This document shows positions 1 through 6,164 of a stretch of 9,405 nt of DNA, piece by piece. This stretch comes from Bacillota bacterium. GTDB taxonomy: Bacteria; Bacillota; Dehalobacteriia; UBA4068. Each line of letters starts with the position of its first letter. Within the stretch, counting starts at the first letter, position 1. Location of the stretch: positions 1 through 9,405 of the forward strand of contig JAFSIU010000109.1 in the NCBI GenBank assembly GCA_017439615.1, read 5' to 3'. The translations under genes and the position numbers were made by a program. A model generated the notes under the pieces. The model was not told the origin of the DNA. It did no database searches and saw nothing but the letters and a program-made list of their open reading frames with translations.

Positions 1-711
<711 letters not shown>

Positions 712-720
712 CTAATCCTC

Positions 721-1011
721 CTATTCGATAACAGCAAGAATATCCTTTTCGCCGTTCAGGATAAGATATTCTTCGCCGTCTCTTTTGAACTCGACACCGG
801 CATATTTGGCATAAATGATGCGGTCGCCTTCCTTCAGATCAAGAGGAATGCGGCTGCCGGATTCCATAAGCTTGCCTTCGCCGACTGCAACAACGATTGC
901 TTCCTGAGGCTTTTCCTTTGCTGCATCAGGTAAAACGATTCCGCTCTTGGTTTTTTCTTCAGCGGCAACCGGTTTGGCGATAACTCTTTCGCCCAAAGGT
1001 TTCAAATTCAT
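721..1011 (-). CDS. groES: Co-chaperonin GroES, 10 kDa
   Basis: GroES is the heptameric lid that caps GroEL and encloses the folding client. The 96-residue product is full length for the family. It begins [15 protein letters not shown], carries the flexible mobile loop that contacts GroEL ([11 protein letters not shown], about residues 19-29), and ends with the usual sheet and tail ([25 protein letters not shown] region, split here only for description). The ATG at 1011 has a strong AAGGAGG site seven bases upstream, so the start is secure. It is the first gene of the groES-groEL operon, with a candidate sigma-A-type promoter 40-70 bp upstream. No CIRCE (HrcA) or CtsR operator is visible in the upstream DNA, which is unusual for a Bacillota groE operon. 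Confidence 0.98.
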   Translation of the reverse strand: MNLKPLGERVIAKPVAAEEKTKSGIVLPDAAKEKPQEAIVVAVGEGKLMESGSRIPLDLKEGDRIIYAKYAGVEFKRDGEEYLILNGEKDILAVIE

Positions 1012-1050
1012 TTTTTGTCCTCCTTGTCAATGGATAAATTCAACTCTTTT

Positions 1051-1079
1051 ATTTTATATCTCTTAATATGATTTTGCAA
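1051..1079 (-). promoter_or_regulatory. Candidate groESL promoter
   Basis: Reading on the minus strand, a -35-like TTGCAA (1079-1074) is separated by exactly 17 bp from a -10-like TAAAAT (1056-1051). These match the vegetative consensus at 4/6 and 5/6 positions. Transcription would start near 1044, leaving a leader of about 30 nt that contains the AAGGAGG ribosome site of groES. It lies just downstream of the kinase terminator, which makes groESL an independent unit. This is a prediction from spacing and consensus only. Confidence 0.55.
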
Positions 1080-1090
1080 GTCGTTTTATG

Positions 1091-1149
1091 AGAAATAAAA
1101 TAAAAACAAAGTCATTTCACAAAGTATTTTCAACTTATGAAATGACTTT
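1091..1149 (-). terminator. Rho-independent terminator after the histidine kinase gene
   Basis: A perfect 12-bp inverted repeat, AAAGTCATTTCA (1108-1119) and TGAAATGACTTT (1138-1149), encloses an 18-base loop whose outer bases can pair further with wobbles. On the minus strand the hairpin is followed by GTTTTTATTTTATTT, a T-rich tail. It starts 33 bp after the kinase stop codon. On the plus strand the hairpin is followed by AGCACAGC, with no U-tract, so it reads as a terminator only for minus-strand transcription. The long loop is less typical than in the other terminators here. Confidence 0.75.
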
Positions 1150-1182
1150 AGCACAGCAAGATTAACTGATTTTTAATTTATG

Positions 1183-1881
1183 TCAGAATTTGGGAACGAT
1201 CAAAGAAAATGTGGTTCCTTTGCCAGGCTCGGATTCGGCCTCGATATCCCAGCCGAAATAGCGCGCGATATGCATTGAGATATTCAGTCCAAGTCCTGTA
1301 CCACGTTCCTTGGTGGAATAATAGGCGCGGAAAACATTATGCAAAACCTCTTCTTCCATACCGTCTCCCATATCACGCACAAAGACCCTGACCTTGTCCA
1401 TTTCATCAACCGTACCGATTGTGATGCTTGCGCCCTCGCCTGCCGCATCCATAGCATTTTTGACAAAATTGATGATTATCTGAGTAAAGCCCTGCGCATT
1501 GATCAAAGCCTGTCCTTTATACTGAAAATCTTCAAGCAGGCTCACTCTGTTCAAGATGGCTACACCGTTGAAAATACACATAACCTCGCGGCAAAGACTG
1601 ACCGGATTCATATGCATTGCTCTGGGAGAAACAGGATTGAAAACATTATAAAAAGCAGAAAGTGTTTTGGAAGCAAAATCGATCTGCACTCCGATTTGTT
1701 TCGTCTGTTCAAGCAATTCTGCATCATCCTTGTGCTGCAGCTGTATAAGACTGAGAAGCCCTTTGACAGTGGAGAGAGGATTACGCACATCATGAGCAAT
1801 GCCCATGGCAAGCTCCTGCAGCAAATCAGCAAAATCTCTGTCCTGTCCCATTATCATATTCTGTGTGCTTACCTTATACAT
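1183..1881 (-). CDS. Short cytoplasmic sensor histidine kinase, sporulation-kinase-like core, orphan
   Basis: This is a two-component histidine kinase made almost only of the catalytic core. Numbered from the preferred ATG at 1881 (232 aa), the dimerisation/phosphoacceptor motif AMGIAHDVRNPLSTVKG places the phosphorylated His at residue 30. The ATPase domain has the N box (NFVKNAMDA, Asn138 and Asn142), a G1 box DMGDG (170-174), a G2 box GTGLGL (194-199) and a G3 segment GKGTTF near 220. There is no transmembrane segment, PAS or other sensor domain, so it is soluble and must receive its signal through its short N-terminus or a partner. The AHDVRNPLSTVKG wording resembles the KinA-KinE group that feeds Spo0F in Bacillus, which suggests but does not prove a phosphorelay role. 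No response regulator is adjacent. The longer frame starts with a GTG at 1935, but that codon overlaps the predicted -10 box, whereas the ATG at 1881 has a GGAG site (1891-1888) six bases upstream. Confidence 0.88.
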   Translation of the reverse strand: MYKVSTQNMIMGQDRDFADLLQELAMGIAHDVRNPLSTVKGLLSLIQLQHKDDAELLEQTKQIGVQIDFASKTLSAFYNVFNPVSPRAMHMNPVSLCREVMCIFNGVAILNRVSLLEDFQYKGQALINAQGFTQIIINFVKNAMDAAGEGASITIGTVDEMDKVRVFVRDMGDGMEEEVLHNVFRAYYSTKERGTGLGLNISMHIARYFGWDIEAESEPGKGTTFSLIVPKF

Positions 1882-1926
1882 CAAAATCTCCATTTCGCAA
1901 AAACAGATAGTCAAAAGCTGATTTAG

Positions 1927-1955
1927 ATTATACACATTTCAATATCAGGATTCAA
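1927..1955 (-). promoter_or_regulatory. Candidate promoter of the histidine kinase gene
   Basis: On the minus strand, TTGAAT (1955-1950) and a perfect TATAAT (1932-1927) are 17 bp apart, a good vegetative promoter match. The predicted start near 1920 leaves about 40 nt before the ATG at 1881. Because the -10 overlaps the upstream GTG at 1935, a transcript from here cannot use that GTG. This supports the shorter kinase protein. Confidence 0.6.
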
Positions 1956-2128
1956 GCAAGTAATTTCGAGCATTTTATGAAAAATACGATTCACCGTAAT
2001 GAAAATTTGCAGTATTTTCAAGTTGCGTTTTCAACAAAACACCTTGTCAAAAGATTGTGTCATATATGGAATGAATTTCATACAATTTGATTTTCTAAGT
2101 CGCATTATGTCGAAAAATGAAAGAAAAT
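1956..2128. other. Intergenic region between tsaD and the kinase gene
   Basis: This AT-rich stretch follows the tsaD stop codon. I see no clear rho-independent terminator in it, so read-through from the tsa operon into the kinase gene is possible. It contains a 6-bp inverted repeat with a 7-base loop (2001-2006 and 2014-2019) that lacks a U-tract, and an exact TGTCGAA heptamer at 2108-2114 that matches the Spo0A-box consensus. It contains no supportable reading frame. Confidence 0.5.
2108..2114. promoter_or_regulatory. Spo0A-box-like heptamer upstream of the kinase gene
   Basis: TGTCGAA on the plus strand (TTCGACA on the minus strand) is the exact core of the B. subtilis Spo0A binding box. 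It lies about 150 bp upstream of the predicted kinase -35 element, just past the tsaD stop. A seven-base match can arise by chance, and whether the host encodes Spo0A is not known from this window. Confidence 0.25.
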
Positions 2129-3136
2129 TTATACAAAATATATCGGTTTGCGCGGATCGGCATTCAAGGACATATCCGCAAATTCACCTCTTTGATAATA
2201 GTTATAGGCAGCAGCGCCGATCATCGCAGCATTATCAGTGCAGAATATGGGAGACGGATAAATAACCCTGATACCGTTTTTGTTATCGGCAAGCTTTTGG
2301 CGAAGCAGCTGATTGGCCGCAACACCACCGACAACTCCTATCACGGAATACCCCTTGGTCTGAGCTGCCAGCAGAGTTTTTTCGGCCAAGGCGGTGCAAA
2401 TTGCCTCCTGTGCGGAAGCAGCCAAATCATATTTATCCTGCTCAGTCAATTCTTCCCCGCGCATTCTGCGCTGATTGATATGATTGAGCACAGCGGATTT
2501 CAATCCTGAAAAAGAAAAATCATAGGTATCATGAGTTTTGGCGATCGGGAAGCTGATTTTTGCGGCATCACCCAGAAGTGCTGCCTTTTGAATAGCAGGG
2601 CCTCCGGGATAGCCCAAGCCAAGAGCACGGGATATCTTATCAAAAGCCTCACCTGCCGCATCATCAAGGCTTGCACCGAGCAAACGGAAATCATTATCGG
2701 AAAGTACTTCAACAATGCCGCTGTGGCTGCCTGAAGCAACGAGTGCCAGATAAGGATATTCGATATCATGTTCAAGCTGCAAAGCACAAAGATGTCCCTG
2801 CCAATGATGCACACCGATAAGCGGCTTTTGCAGAGCATAGGCAAGCGCTTTGGCATAAGAAACACCGACCAGCAAGGCACCCACCAAACCGGGACCTGCT
2901 GTTACGGCAATTGCATCAACATCATCAAATGTCATATTTGCCTGCTGCAATGCCTGCTCAACTGTCGGCGCAATATTCTGCAAATGGCAGCGTGAAGCAA
3001 TCTCCGGCACCACACCGCCATAGATCTGATGCACGGGGATCTGAGTCGCTATTATATTCGACAAAACCTCTTTGCCATCACGAACAATGGCGGCGGCGGT
3101 TTCATCACAGCTTGATTCAATAGCCAGAATTCTCAA
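2129..3136 (-). CDS. tsaD: tRNA N6-adenosine threonylcarbamoyltransferase TsaD
   Basis: TsaD (formerly Gcp/YgjD) moves the threonylcarbamoyl group from the TsaC-made adenylate to A37 of ANN-decoding tRNAs, working with TsaB and TsaE. It is a metal-dependent ASKHA-fold protein. From the TTG at 3136 it has 335 residues, the normal family length. It starts MRILAIESSCDET, matching the standard TsaD N-terminus, and this numbering puts the metal-binding HxxxH at His111 and His115 (VHHWQGHLCA), as in E. coli. Other signatures are GVVPEIASRCHLQN (41-54), GPGLVGALLVG (81-91), GEAFDKISRALGLGYPGGP (162-180), FSFSGLKSAV (208-216) and DNAAMIGA with metal ligand Asp301. An AGAGGA ribosome site lies six bases before the TTG. 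An in-frame ATG at 3154 overlaps the rimI stop as TAATG and would add six residues, but it has no clear ribosome site. Last gene of the tsa cluster. Confidence 0.96.
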   Translation of the reverse strand: MRILAIESSCDETAAAIVRDGKEVLSNIIATQIPVHQIYGGVVPEIASRCHLQNIAPTVEQALQQANMTFDDVDAIAVTAGPGLVGALLVGVSYAKALAYALQKPLIGVHHWQGHLCALQLEHDIEYPYLALVASGSHSGIVEVLSDNDFRLLGASLDDAAGEAFDKISRALGLGYPGGPAIQKAALLGDAAKISFPIAKTHDTYDFSFSGLKSAVLNHINQRRMRGEELTEQDKYDLAASAQEAICTALAEKTLLAAQTKGYSVIGVVGGVAANQLLRQKLADNKNGIRVIYPSPIFCTDNAAMIGAAAYNYYQRGEFADMSLNADPRKPIYFV

Positions 3137-3148
3137 AATCTTTCCTCT
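3134..3148 (-). promoter_or_regulatory. Ribosome binding site and TTG start of tsaD
   Basis: AGAGGA (3148-3143) is six bases upstream of TTG (3136-3134). The alternative ATG at 3154 and the one at 3172 have no comparable site upstream. The TTG also gives the family-typical N-terminus, so both lines of evidence favour it. Confidence 0.65.
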
Positions 3149-3153
3149 TTTCA

Positions 3154-3609
3154 TTAATTCAATTGCAGCCACATTATTACAGCTGCTTCGTCATTTTCAT
3201 AATAGTGCGGTCTTTCACCTGCCACCTTGAAGCCGAGCTTTTTATATAAGCCCTGCGCAGTAAGATTGGATACACGCACCTCCAGTGTCATCCAGCGGCA
3301 GTCTTCCTGCATTGCGGCAATCATCAGATTCCGCATAGTGAATTCGCCTATCCCCTGTCCTCTGAAATCGGGATGAACAGCAACATTGGTGATATGCGCT
3401 TCATCGAGAATTTTCCAAAAGCCGCCGAAAGACAAAAGCCTGTCCCCCTCAAAGCAGCCGACAAAAATACTCAAGGGATTCTCTGCAAGCTCATGCTGAT
3501 AGCTTTCCCTTGTCCACGGAGTCGGGAAAGACAGATTTTCTATCAGACAGAGCGAGTCAATATCTTCAATTGTCAGCCTTCTGATAGCTAAGTTGTTCAA
3601 TTCAGTCAT
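3154..3609 (-). CDS. rimI: GNAT acetyltransferase RimI (ribosomal protein bS18 N-terminal alanine acetyltransferase type)
   Basis: RimI-family enzymes transfer acetyl from acetyl-CoA to protein N-termini, classically that of ribosomal protein S18. The 151-residue product from the ATG at 3609 has the expected length and GNAT layout: an N-terminal strand and helix (IRRLTIEDIDSLCLIENLSF), PTPWTRESY near 29-37, the acetyl-CoA pyrophosphate loop RGQGIG at 83-88 preceded by NVAVHPDF, catalytic-type Glu110 in TLEVRVSN, the LYKKLGF motif (121-127) and a Tyr pair in GERPHYYEND (131-140) near the usual general acid. It overlaps the tsaB end by 8 bp, and its TAA shares a base with an ATG in the tsaD frame, so translation is coupled on both sides. 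The longer frame upstream of 3609 lies inside tsaB and is not part of the protein. The substrate here is inferred from family and location. Confidence 0.93.
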   Translation of the reverse strand: MTELNNLAIRRLTIEDIDSLCLIENLSFPTPWTRESYQHELAENPLSIFVGCFEGDRLLSFGGFWKILDEAHITNVAVHPDFRGQGIGEFTMRNLMIAAMQEDCRWMTLEVRVSNLTAQGLYKKLGFKVAGERPHYYENDEAAVIMWLQLN

Positions 3610-4282
3610 TTTTCTGCATCCTCTTTTGCTCTGCTTCGGAAACACGAAGATAAAAAGCATCCAATTCCAAAGCATCAACAGTTTCACCCTGCAAAAGCTT
3701 CTCACGTGCAAGAAGCGCGGCAGGTGCTGCCATGAACAGCAATCGGTCATCGTCAGCTTTAATAAACTTTTCGCCCAATTCTTTTTCGAACAAGTCTGCA
3801 TAAACCGCCGCAGCGTCGCCTGTAAAGCAAACAGGCTCATCAAACTGCTTTAAGTCATCGCATAAAACAGAAGGCGAAACAGCTCTGTATTCACCCAAAA
3901 GCTTACCATCACGATAGACAGCTGTGTAAACCTCATTCTTGCGAGCATCGAGAACAGGACAGCAAACACCCTCTATGTTATAGCTTAAAGCATCAAGAGT
4001 AATTACAGGGATTATAGGTATATGCAGGGCTTGTCCCCAAGCTTTTGCAGTTGCAAGACCAATCCTGATCCCCGTGAAAGAACCGGGGCCGATCGTTACG
4101 GCAACAGCATCCATATCAGCAAGTTTCAACCCTGCCTCCTCAAGCATTGCCGCAACACCCGGCAAAAAATCCAAGGAATGAGGCTTGCCGGATGCACATT
4201 CAAAATGTGCGATTATTCCCTTTTCATCAGCAACTGCTGCCGAACAAGCAGAAGATGCTGTATCAATTGCTATTATTTTCAT
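3602..4282 (-). CDS. tsaB: t6A biosynthesis scaffold protein TsaB
   Basis: TsaB (formerly YeaZ) is a catalytically inactive paralogue of TsaD that pairs with it and bridges to TsaE in the bacterial t6A complex. The 226-residue protein from the ATG at 4282 begins MKIIAIDTASSACSAAV, the expected ASKHA phosphate-1-like strand, and has the diagnostic GPGSFTGIRIGL motif (65-76) and LDARKNEVYTAVY (111-123). It lacks the TsaD HxxxH metal site, as expected. An open frame extends upstream to 4381, but that region is the end of tsaE. The ATG at 4282 has a GGAG site six bases upstream and lies 13 bp after the tsaE stop. The 3' end overlaps rimI by 8 bp. Confidence 0.95.
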   Translation of the reverse strand: MKIIAIDTASSACSAAVADEKGIIAHFECASGKPHSLDFLPGVAAMLEEAGLKLADMDAVAVTIGPGSFTGIRIGLATAKAWGQALHIPIIPVITLDALSYNIEGVCCPVLDARKNEVYTAVYRDGKLLGEYRAVSPSVLCDDLKQFDEPVCFTGDAAAVYADLFEKELGEKFIKADDDRLLFMAAPAALLAREKLLQGETVDALELDAFYLRVSEAEQKRMQKND

Positions 4283-4295
4283 TTGTTTCTCCGCA

Positions 4296-4754
4296 TCATT
4301 TATATTCAAAGTCTTTCCAAAGCTCTGCGATAAGAGCCTCGTGTTCACCGGAAACTGTGAAAACCCTATGCTCATCATCAAGCCTTGCTATTTCTATCTT
4401 AGTATAGCTTTCGGGCAATATCTCAGAAAGCAGTTCGCCCCATTCGATGAGACATACCCCACGGCTGCTCCAATAATCATCCAAACCCAGATCTGCTACC
4501 GGACAATCCTCAAGCCTATATGCATCCATATGACAAAAAGGAAGTCTGCCGCCATCATATTCCTGCACGAGCAAAAATGTAGGACTTGTAATACGCTCAG
4601 TGATACCGAGTCCTGCTGCCAGTCCTTTAGCAAACACAGTTTTGCCCATTCCAAGATCACCGTTCAATATGAGCAGGCTGTCAGCAGGCAAAGCCTCACC
4701 CAGCTTCTGTGCTATTTCCATTGTTTCATCGGCAGATATTGTCAGATATTGCAC
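4296..4754 (-). CDS. tsaE: t6A biosynthesis ATPase TsaE
   Basis: TsaE (formerly YjeE/YdiB) is a small P-loop ATPase that binds the TsaB-TsaD dimer and resets it between t6A cycles. From the GTG at 4754 the protein has 152 residues, the usual size. It shows Walker A GDLGMGKT (32-39), the family motif SPTF (57-60) with VQEYDGG, the MDAYRL segment (76-81) with the probable catalytic/metal Asp77, and IEWGE (103-107). The open frame continues to 4967, but that part overlaps the C26 hydrolase gene and looks like shadow coding. The GTG has an AAGGG ribosome site (4768-4764) nine bases upstream and gives the usual short N-terminus before the P-loop. A TTG at about 4784 is a weaker alternative. First gene of the tsaE-tsaB-rimI-tsaD cluster. 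Confidence 0.94.
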   Translation of the reverse strand: MQYLTISADETMEIAQKLGEALPADSLLILNGDLGMGKTVFAKGLAAGLGITERITSPTFLLVQEYDGGRLPFCHMDAYRLEDCPVADLGLDDYWSSRGVCLIEWGELLSEILPESYTKIEIARLDDEHRVFTVSGEHEALIAELWKDFEYK

Positions 4755-4821
4755 AACAGGTTTCCCTTCTGCTGCCCTATTTCGCAAAAAGCCTTCTAAA
4801 ATGCGATGGCAGATATAAATG

Positions 4822-4850
4822 ATTATACACTTATTTTGCTTTTGCCGCAA
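4822..4850 (-). promoter_or_regulatory. Candidate promoter of the tsaE-tsaB-rimI-tsaD cluster
   Basis: On the minus strand, TTGCGG (4850-4845) sits 17 bp before a perfect TATAAT (4827-4822). The -35 matches only 3/6. The element overlaps the last codons and stop of the C26 hydrolase gene and would start transcription near 4815, about 60 nt before the tsaE GTG. It shares the 10-mer GTGTATAATC exactly with the kinase promoter at 1935-1926. Confidence 0.4.
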
Positions 4851-5505
4851 GTATGAAAGACTTAAAAACAGCCTCCGATAAACTGTCATATAAGTATTCG
4901 GGATGCCATTGCACTCCAAGCAGAAAACCTTTTTTGCCGTAAAATGCTTCGCATAACCCGTCTTCACTTTCTGCGGCGCATATCAAACCATTGCCCAAAT
5001 CCTTTACCGCCTGATGATGAAAGCTGTTCACTTCAATGGCTTCCCCTGCTTTTTTCCGAAGCTTGCCATACAAAAACACTTTATGGGCCGTTTCATGCTT
5101 TGCTTTTTCCTGCATATGTGTAATACAGCTGCCTGTTTCAATTATATCCCGGTAAAGCGTTCCGCCAAAAGCAATATTTATCATCTGCATTCCTCGGCAT
5201 ATTCCTAATATTGCTTTATGATTTTGCCAAAACAATTGGATCAGTTCAAGCTCAAAGGCATCTCTTGCCAAATCAAGCACACCACAAAAAGCATTTTTCG
5301 TCTCGCCGTAAAGACCTGCATCAGCATCACCTCCGCCACTTAAAAGCAATGCATCTGCTGTACTGACAAACTTTGTTAAACCAGCATCTGCGGCAGGAGC
5401 AATCAATGGAATACCGCCCGCTGCAACAATTCTTTCACAATATTTCCGCCGCAGACAGAAATCTTCTTCATTGGCAGAGCAGGTTATCAAAATCAAAGGC
5501 TGCAT
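4831..5505 (-). CDS. Class I glutamine amidotransferase-like hydrolase, peptidase C26 / gamma-glutamyl-GABA hydrolase family
   Basis: The 224-residue protein belongs to the stand-alone glutamine-amidotransferase-fold hydrolases (PuuD and relatives), which cleave gamma-glutamyl amides. The likely nucleophile is Cys103 in the elbow AILGICRGMQMIN. The catalytic His201 and Glu203 are in VQWHPEYL, and the early oxyanion-side motif is LSGGGDADAGLYGE (55-68). NSFHHQAVKDLG (160-171) is also typical. All triad residues are present, so it should be active. The exact substrate cannot be read from sequence, and no polyamine or GABA genes are nearby to support a PuuD role. A CAGGAG ribosome site lies seven bases before the ATG. 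It is preceded by the marR terminator and followed after 76 bp by tsaE, so it may be transcribed alone or read into the tsa cluster. Confidence 0.9.
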   Translation of the reverse strand: MQPLILITCSANEEDFCLRRKYCERIVAAGGIPLIAPAADAGLTKFVSTADALLLSGGGDADAGLYGETKNAFCGVLDLARDAFELELIQLFWQNHKAILGICRGMQMINIAFGGTLYRDIIETGSCITHMQEKAKHETAHKVFLYGKLRKKAGEAIEVNSFHHQAVKDLGNGLICAAESEDGLCEAFYGKKGFLLGVQWHPEYLYDSLSEAVFKSFILAAKAK

Positions 5506-5538
5506 AATATTACTCCTGTCACATTAAGTATTCAGAAT

Positions 5539-5565
5539 ATTATATGCAACCTGATTCCAGCTTGA
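5539..5565 (-). promoter_or_regulatory. Possible promoter of the C26 hydrolase gene
   Basis: A perfect TATAAT (5544-5539 on the minus strand) lies about 35 bp upstream of the ATG at 5505. Sequence 16-19 bp further upstream (TTGCTC or CTCAAG) is only a poor -35 match. The position between the marR terminator and the gene makes a promoter necessary if the gene is expressed independently. Confidence 0.35.
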
Positions 5566-5567
5566 GC

Positions 5568-5600
5568 AAAAAAAAGAAAAAGCCCCTTCCAAAAGGGGCT
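5568..5600 (-). terminator. Rho-independent terminator after the MarR gene
   Basis: On the minus strand AGCCCCTT, loop TTGG, AAGGGGCT form a perfect 8-bp GC-rich stem with a 4-base loop, followed at once by TTTTCTTTTTTT. It starts 11 bp after the marR stop. No T-run follows on the plus strand, so it acts in one direction. Confidence 0.93.
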
Positions 5601-5611
5601 TCAGCACTTAA

Positions 5612-6079
5612 TTAACCAAGCATTTCATCCAATTCGGGACCTTCATATTTGGGAAGCTTGGAGATGAATTCATTGGTTTTCTTCAGGCTTTCATAGAAAG
5701 CGCTTTCATCCTCCATATCAGAGATGATCTCCATCAGACCGTCAACGCTGCGGGTGTTATTGTTGGCAAGAAAATCTCTGCCTTCGGGAGTGATGATAAT
5801 CTTGATGGTGCGGCGATCATTCTTGTCATAGAGACGTTCAACAAATCCACGTTCAACAAGGCGATTGACTAATTTTGTTGCCTGCTGTTTTTTGATATTA
5901 ACACGGTCGGAGAAATCTGTCATGGTAACAGGACCGCTGATTGTCAGAACTTCCAAAGCGAAAAGCTGGCGATAACCCAAGGGGCAGGAATTGGATTCTT
6001 CATAAGGCTTGATGACCTTATTCATTGACAACAAAATGAAATCCATCAAAATTTGTTTCTTTTCTTCGTACTGTAACAT
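5612..6079 (-). CDS. MarR-family winged helix transcriptional regulator
   Basis: The 155-residue protein is a typical MarR-type dimeric DNA-binding regulator. It has an N-terminal helix for dimerisation, then the winged helix domain: LGYRQLFALEVLTISGPVT (34-52), MTDFSDRVNIKKQQATKLV with the recognition helix at about 62-72, and the wing VERLYDKNDRRTIKI with the conserved DxxDRR pattern (85-90), then TPEGRDFL (97-104). The C-terminal helices complete the dimer interface. There is no obvious ligand signature. The conserved Cys32 could be sensory but this is speculation. The ATG at 6079 is preceded by an AGAGG site. It is a single-gene unit bounded by terminators on both sides. MarR proteins often repress themselves or a neighbour, and a candidate operator overlaps its own promoter. 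The target genes are unknown. Confidence 0.93.
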   Translation of the reverse strand: MLQYEEKKQILMDFILLSMNKVIKPYEESNSCPLGYRQLFALEVLTISGPVTMTDFSDRVNIKKQQATKLVNRLVERGFVERLYDKNDRRTIKIIITPEGRDFLANNNTRSVDGLMEIISDMEDESAFYESLKKTNEFISKLPKYEGPELDEMLG

Positions 6080-6115
6080 TCTTTTACCTCTTTCTGTTTG
6101 TTATGCAATTCTTAA

Positions 6116-6122
6116 TGTCGAA
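6116..6122. promoter_or_regulatory. Spo0A-box-like heptamer in the marR leader
   Basis: TGTCGAA on the plus strand is a second exact copy of the heptamer seen at 2108-2114. It lies between the predicted marR -10 box and the start codon. A chance match is possible. Confidence 0.2.
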
Positions 6123-6136
6123 TTGGAATATGGTAT

Positions 6137-6164
6137 ATAATAACACCGAATTTTTTAATTGTAA
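6137..6164 (-). promoter_or_regulatory. Possible marR promoter
   Basis: On the minus strand a weak -35-like TTACAA (6164-6159) precedes TATTAT (6142-6137) by 16 bp. The -35 overlaps the palindrome at 6159-6172, as expected for an autoregulated gene. The very AT-rich context makes the exact hexamers uncertain. Confidence 0.35.

Noticed and set aside
1147..1153. TTAGCAC resembling a CIRCE half-site
   Set aside because: The continuing sequence is AG rather than TC, and there is no GAGTGCTAA partner nine bases on, so it is not a CIRCE element.
1339..1926. Plus-strand open frame of 195 codons antisense to the histidine kinase
   Set aside because: It is a shadow of the kinase gene, whose catalytic motifs are all on the minus strand. 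No ribosome site or recognisable domain is seen.
1882..1935. Longer kinase start at GTG 1935
   Set aside because: It overlaps the predicted -10 box and lacks a ribosome site. ATG 1881 has GGAG at proper spacing.
2001..2019. 6-bp inverted repeat GAAAAT/ATTTTC considered as a tsaD terminator
   Set aside because: The stem is short and AT-only, and no T-run follows on the minus strand.
3610..3843. N-terminal extension of the rimI frame
   Set aside because: It is out-of-frame sequence within tsaB. The RimI fold begins just after the ATG at 3609.
4283..4381. N-terminal extension of the tsaB frame
   Set aside because: It lies inside the tsaE 3' end. MKIIAIDTAS at 4282 is the standard TsaB start with a GGAG site.
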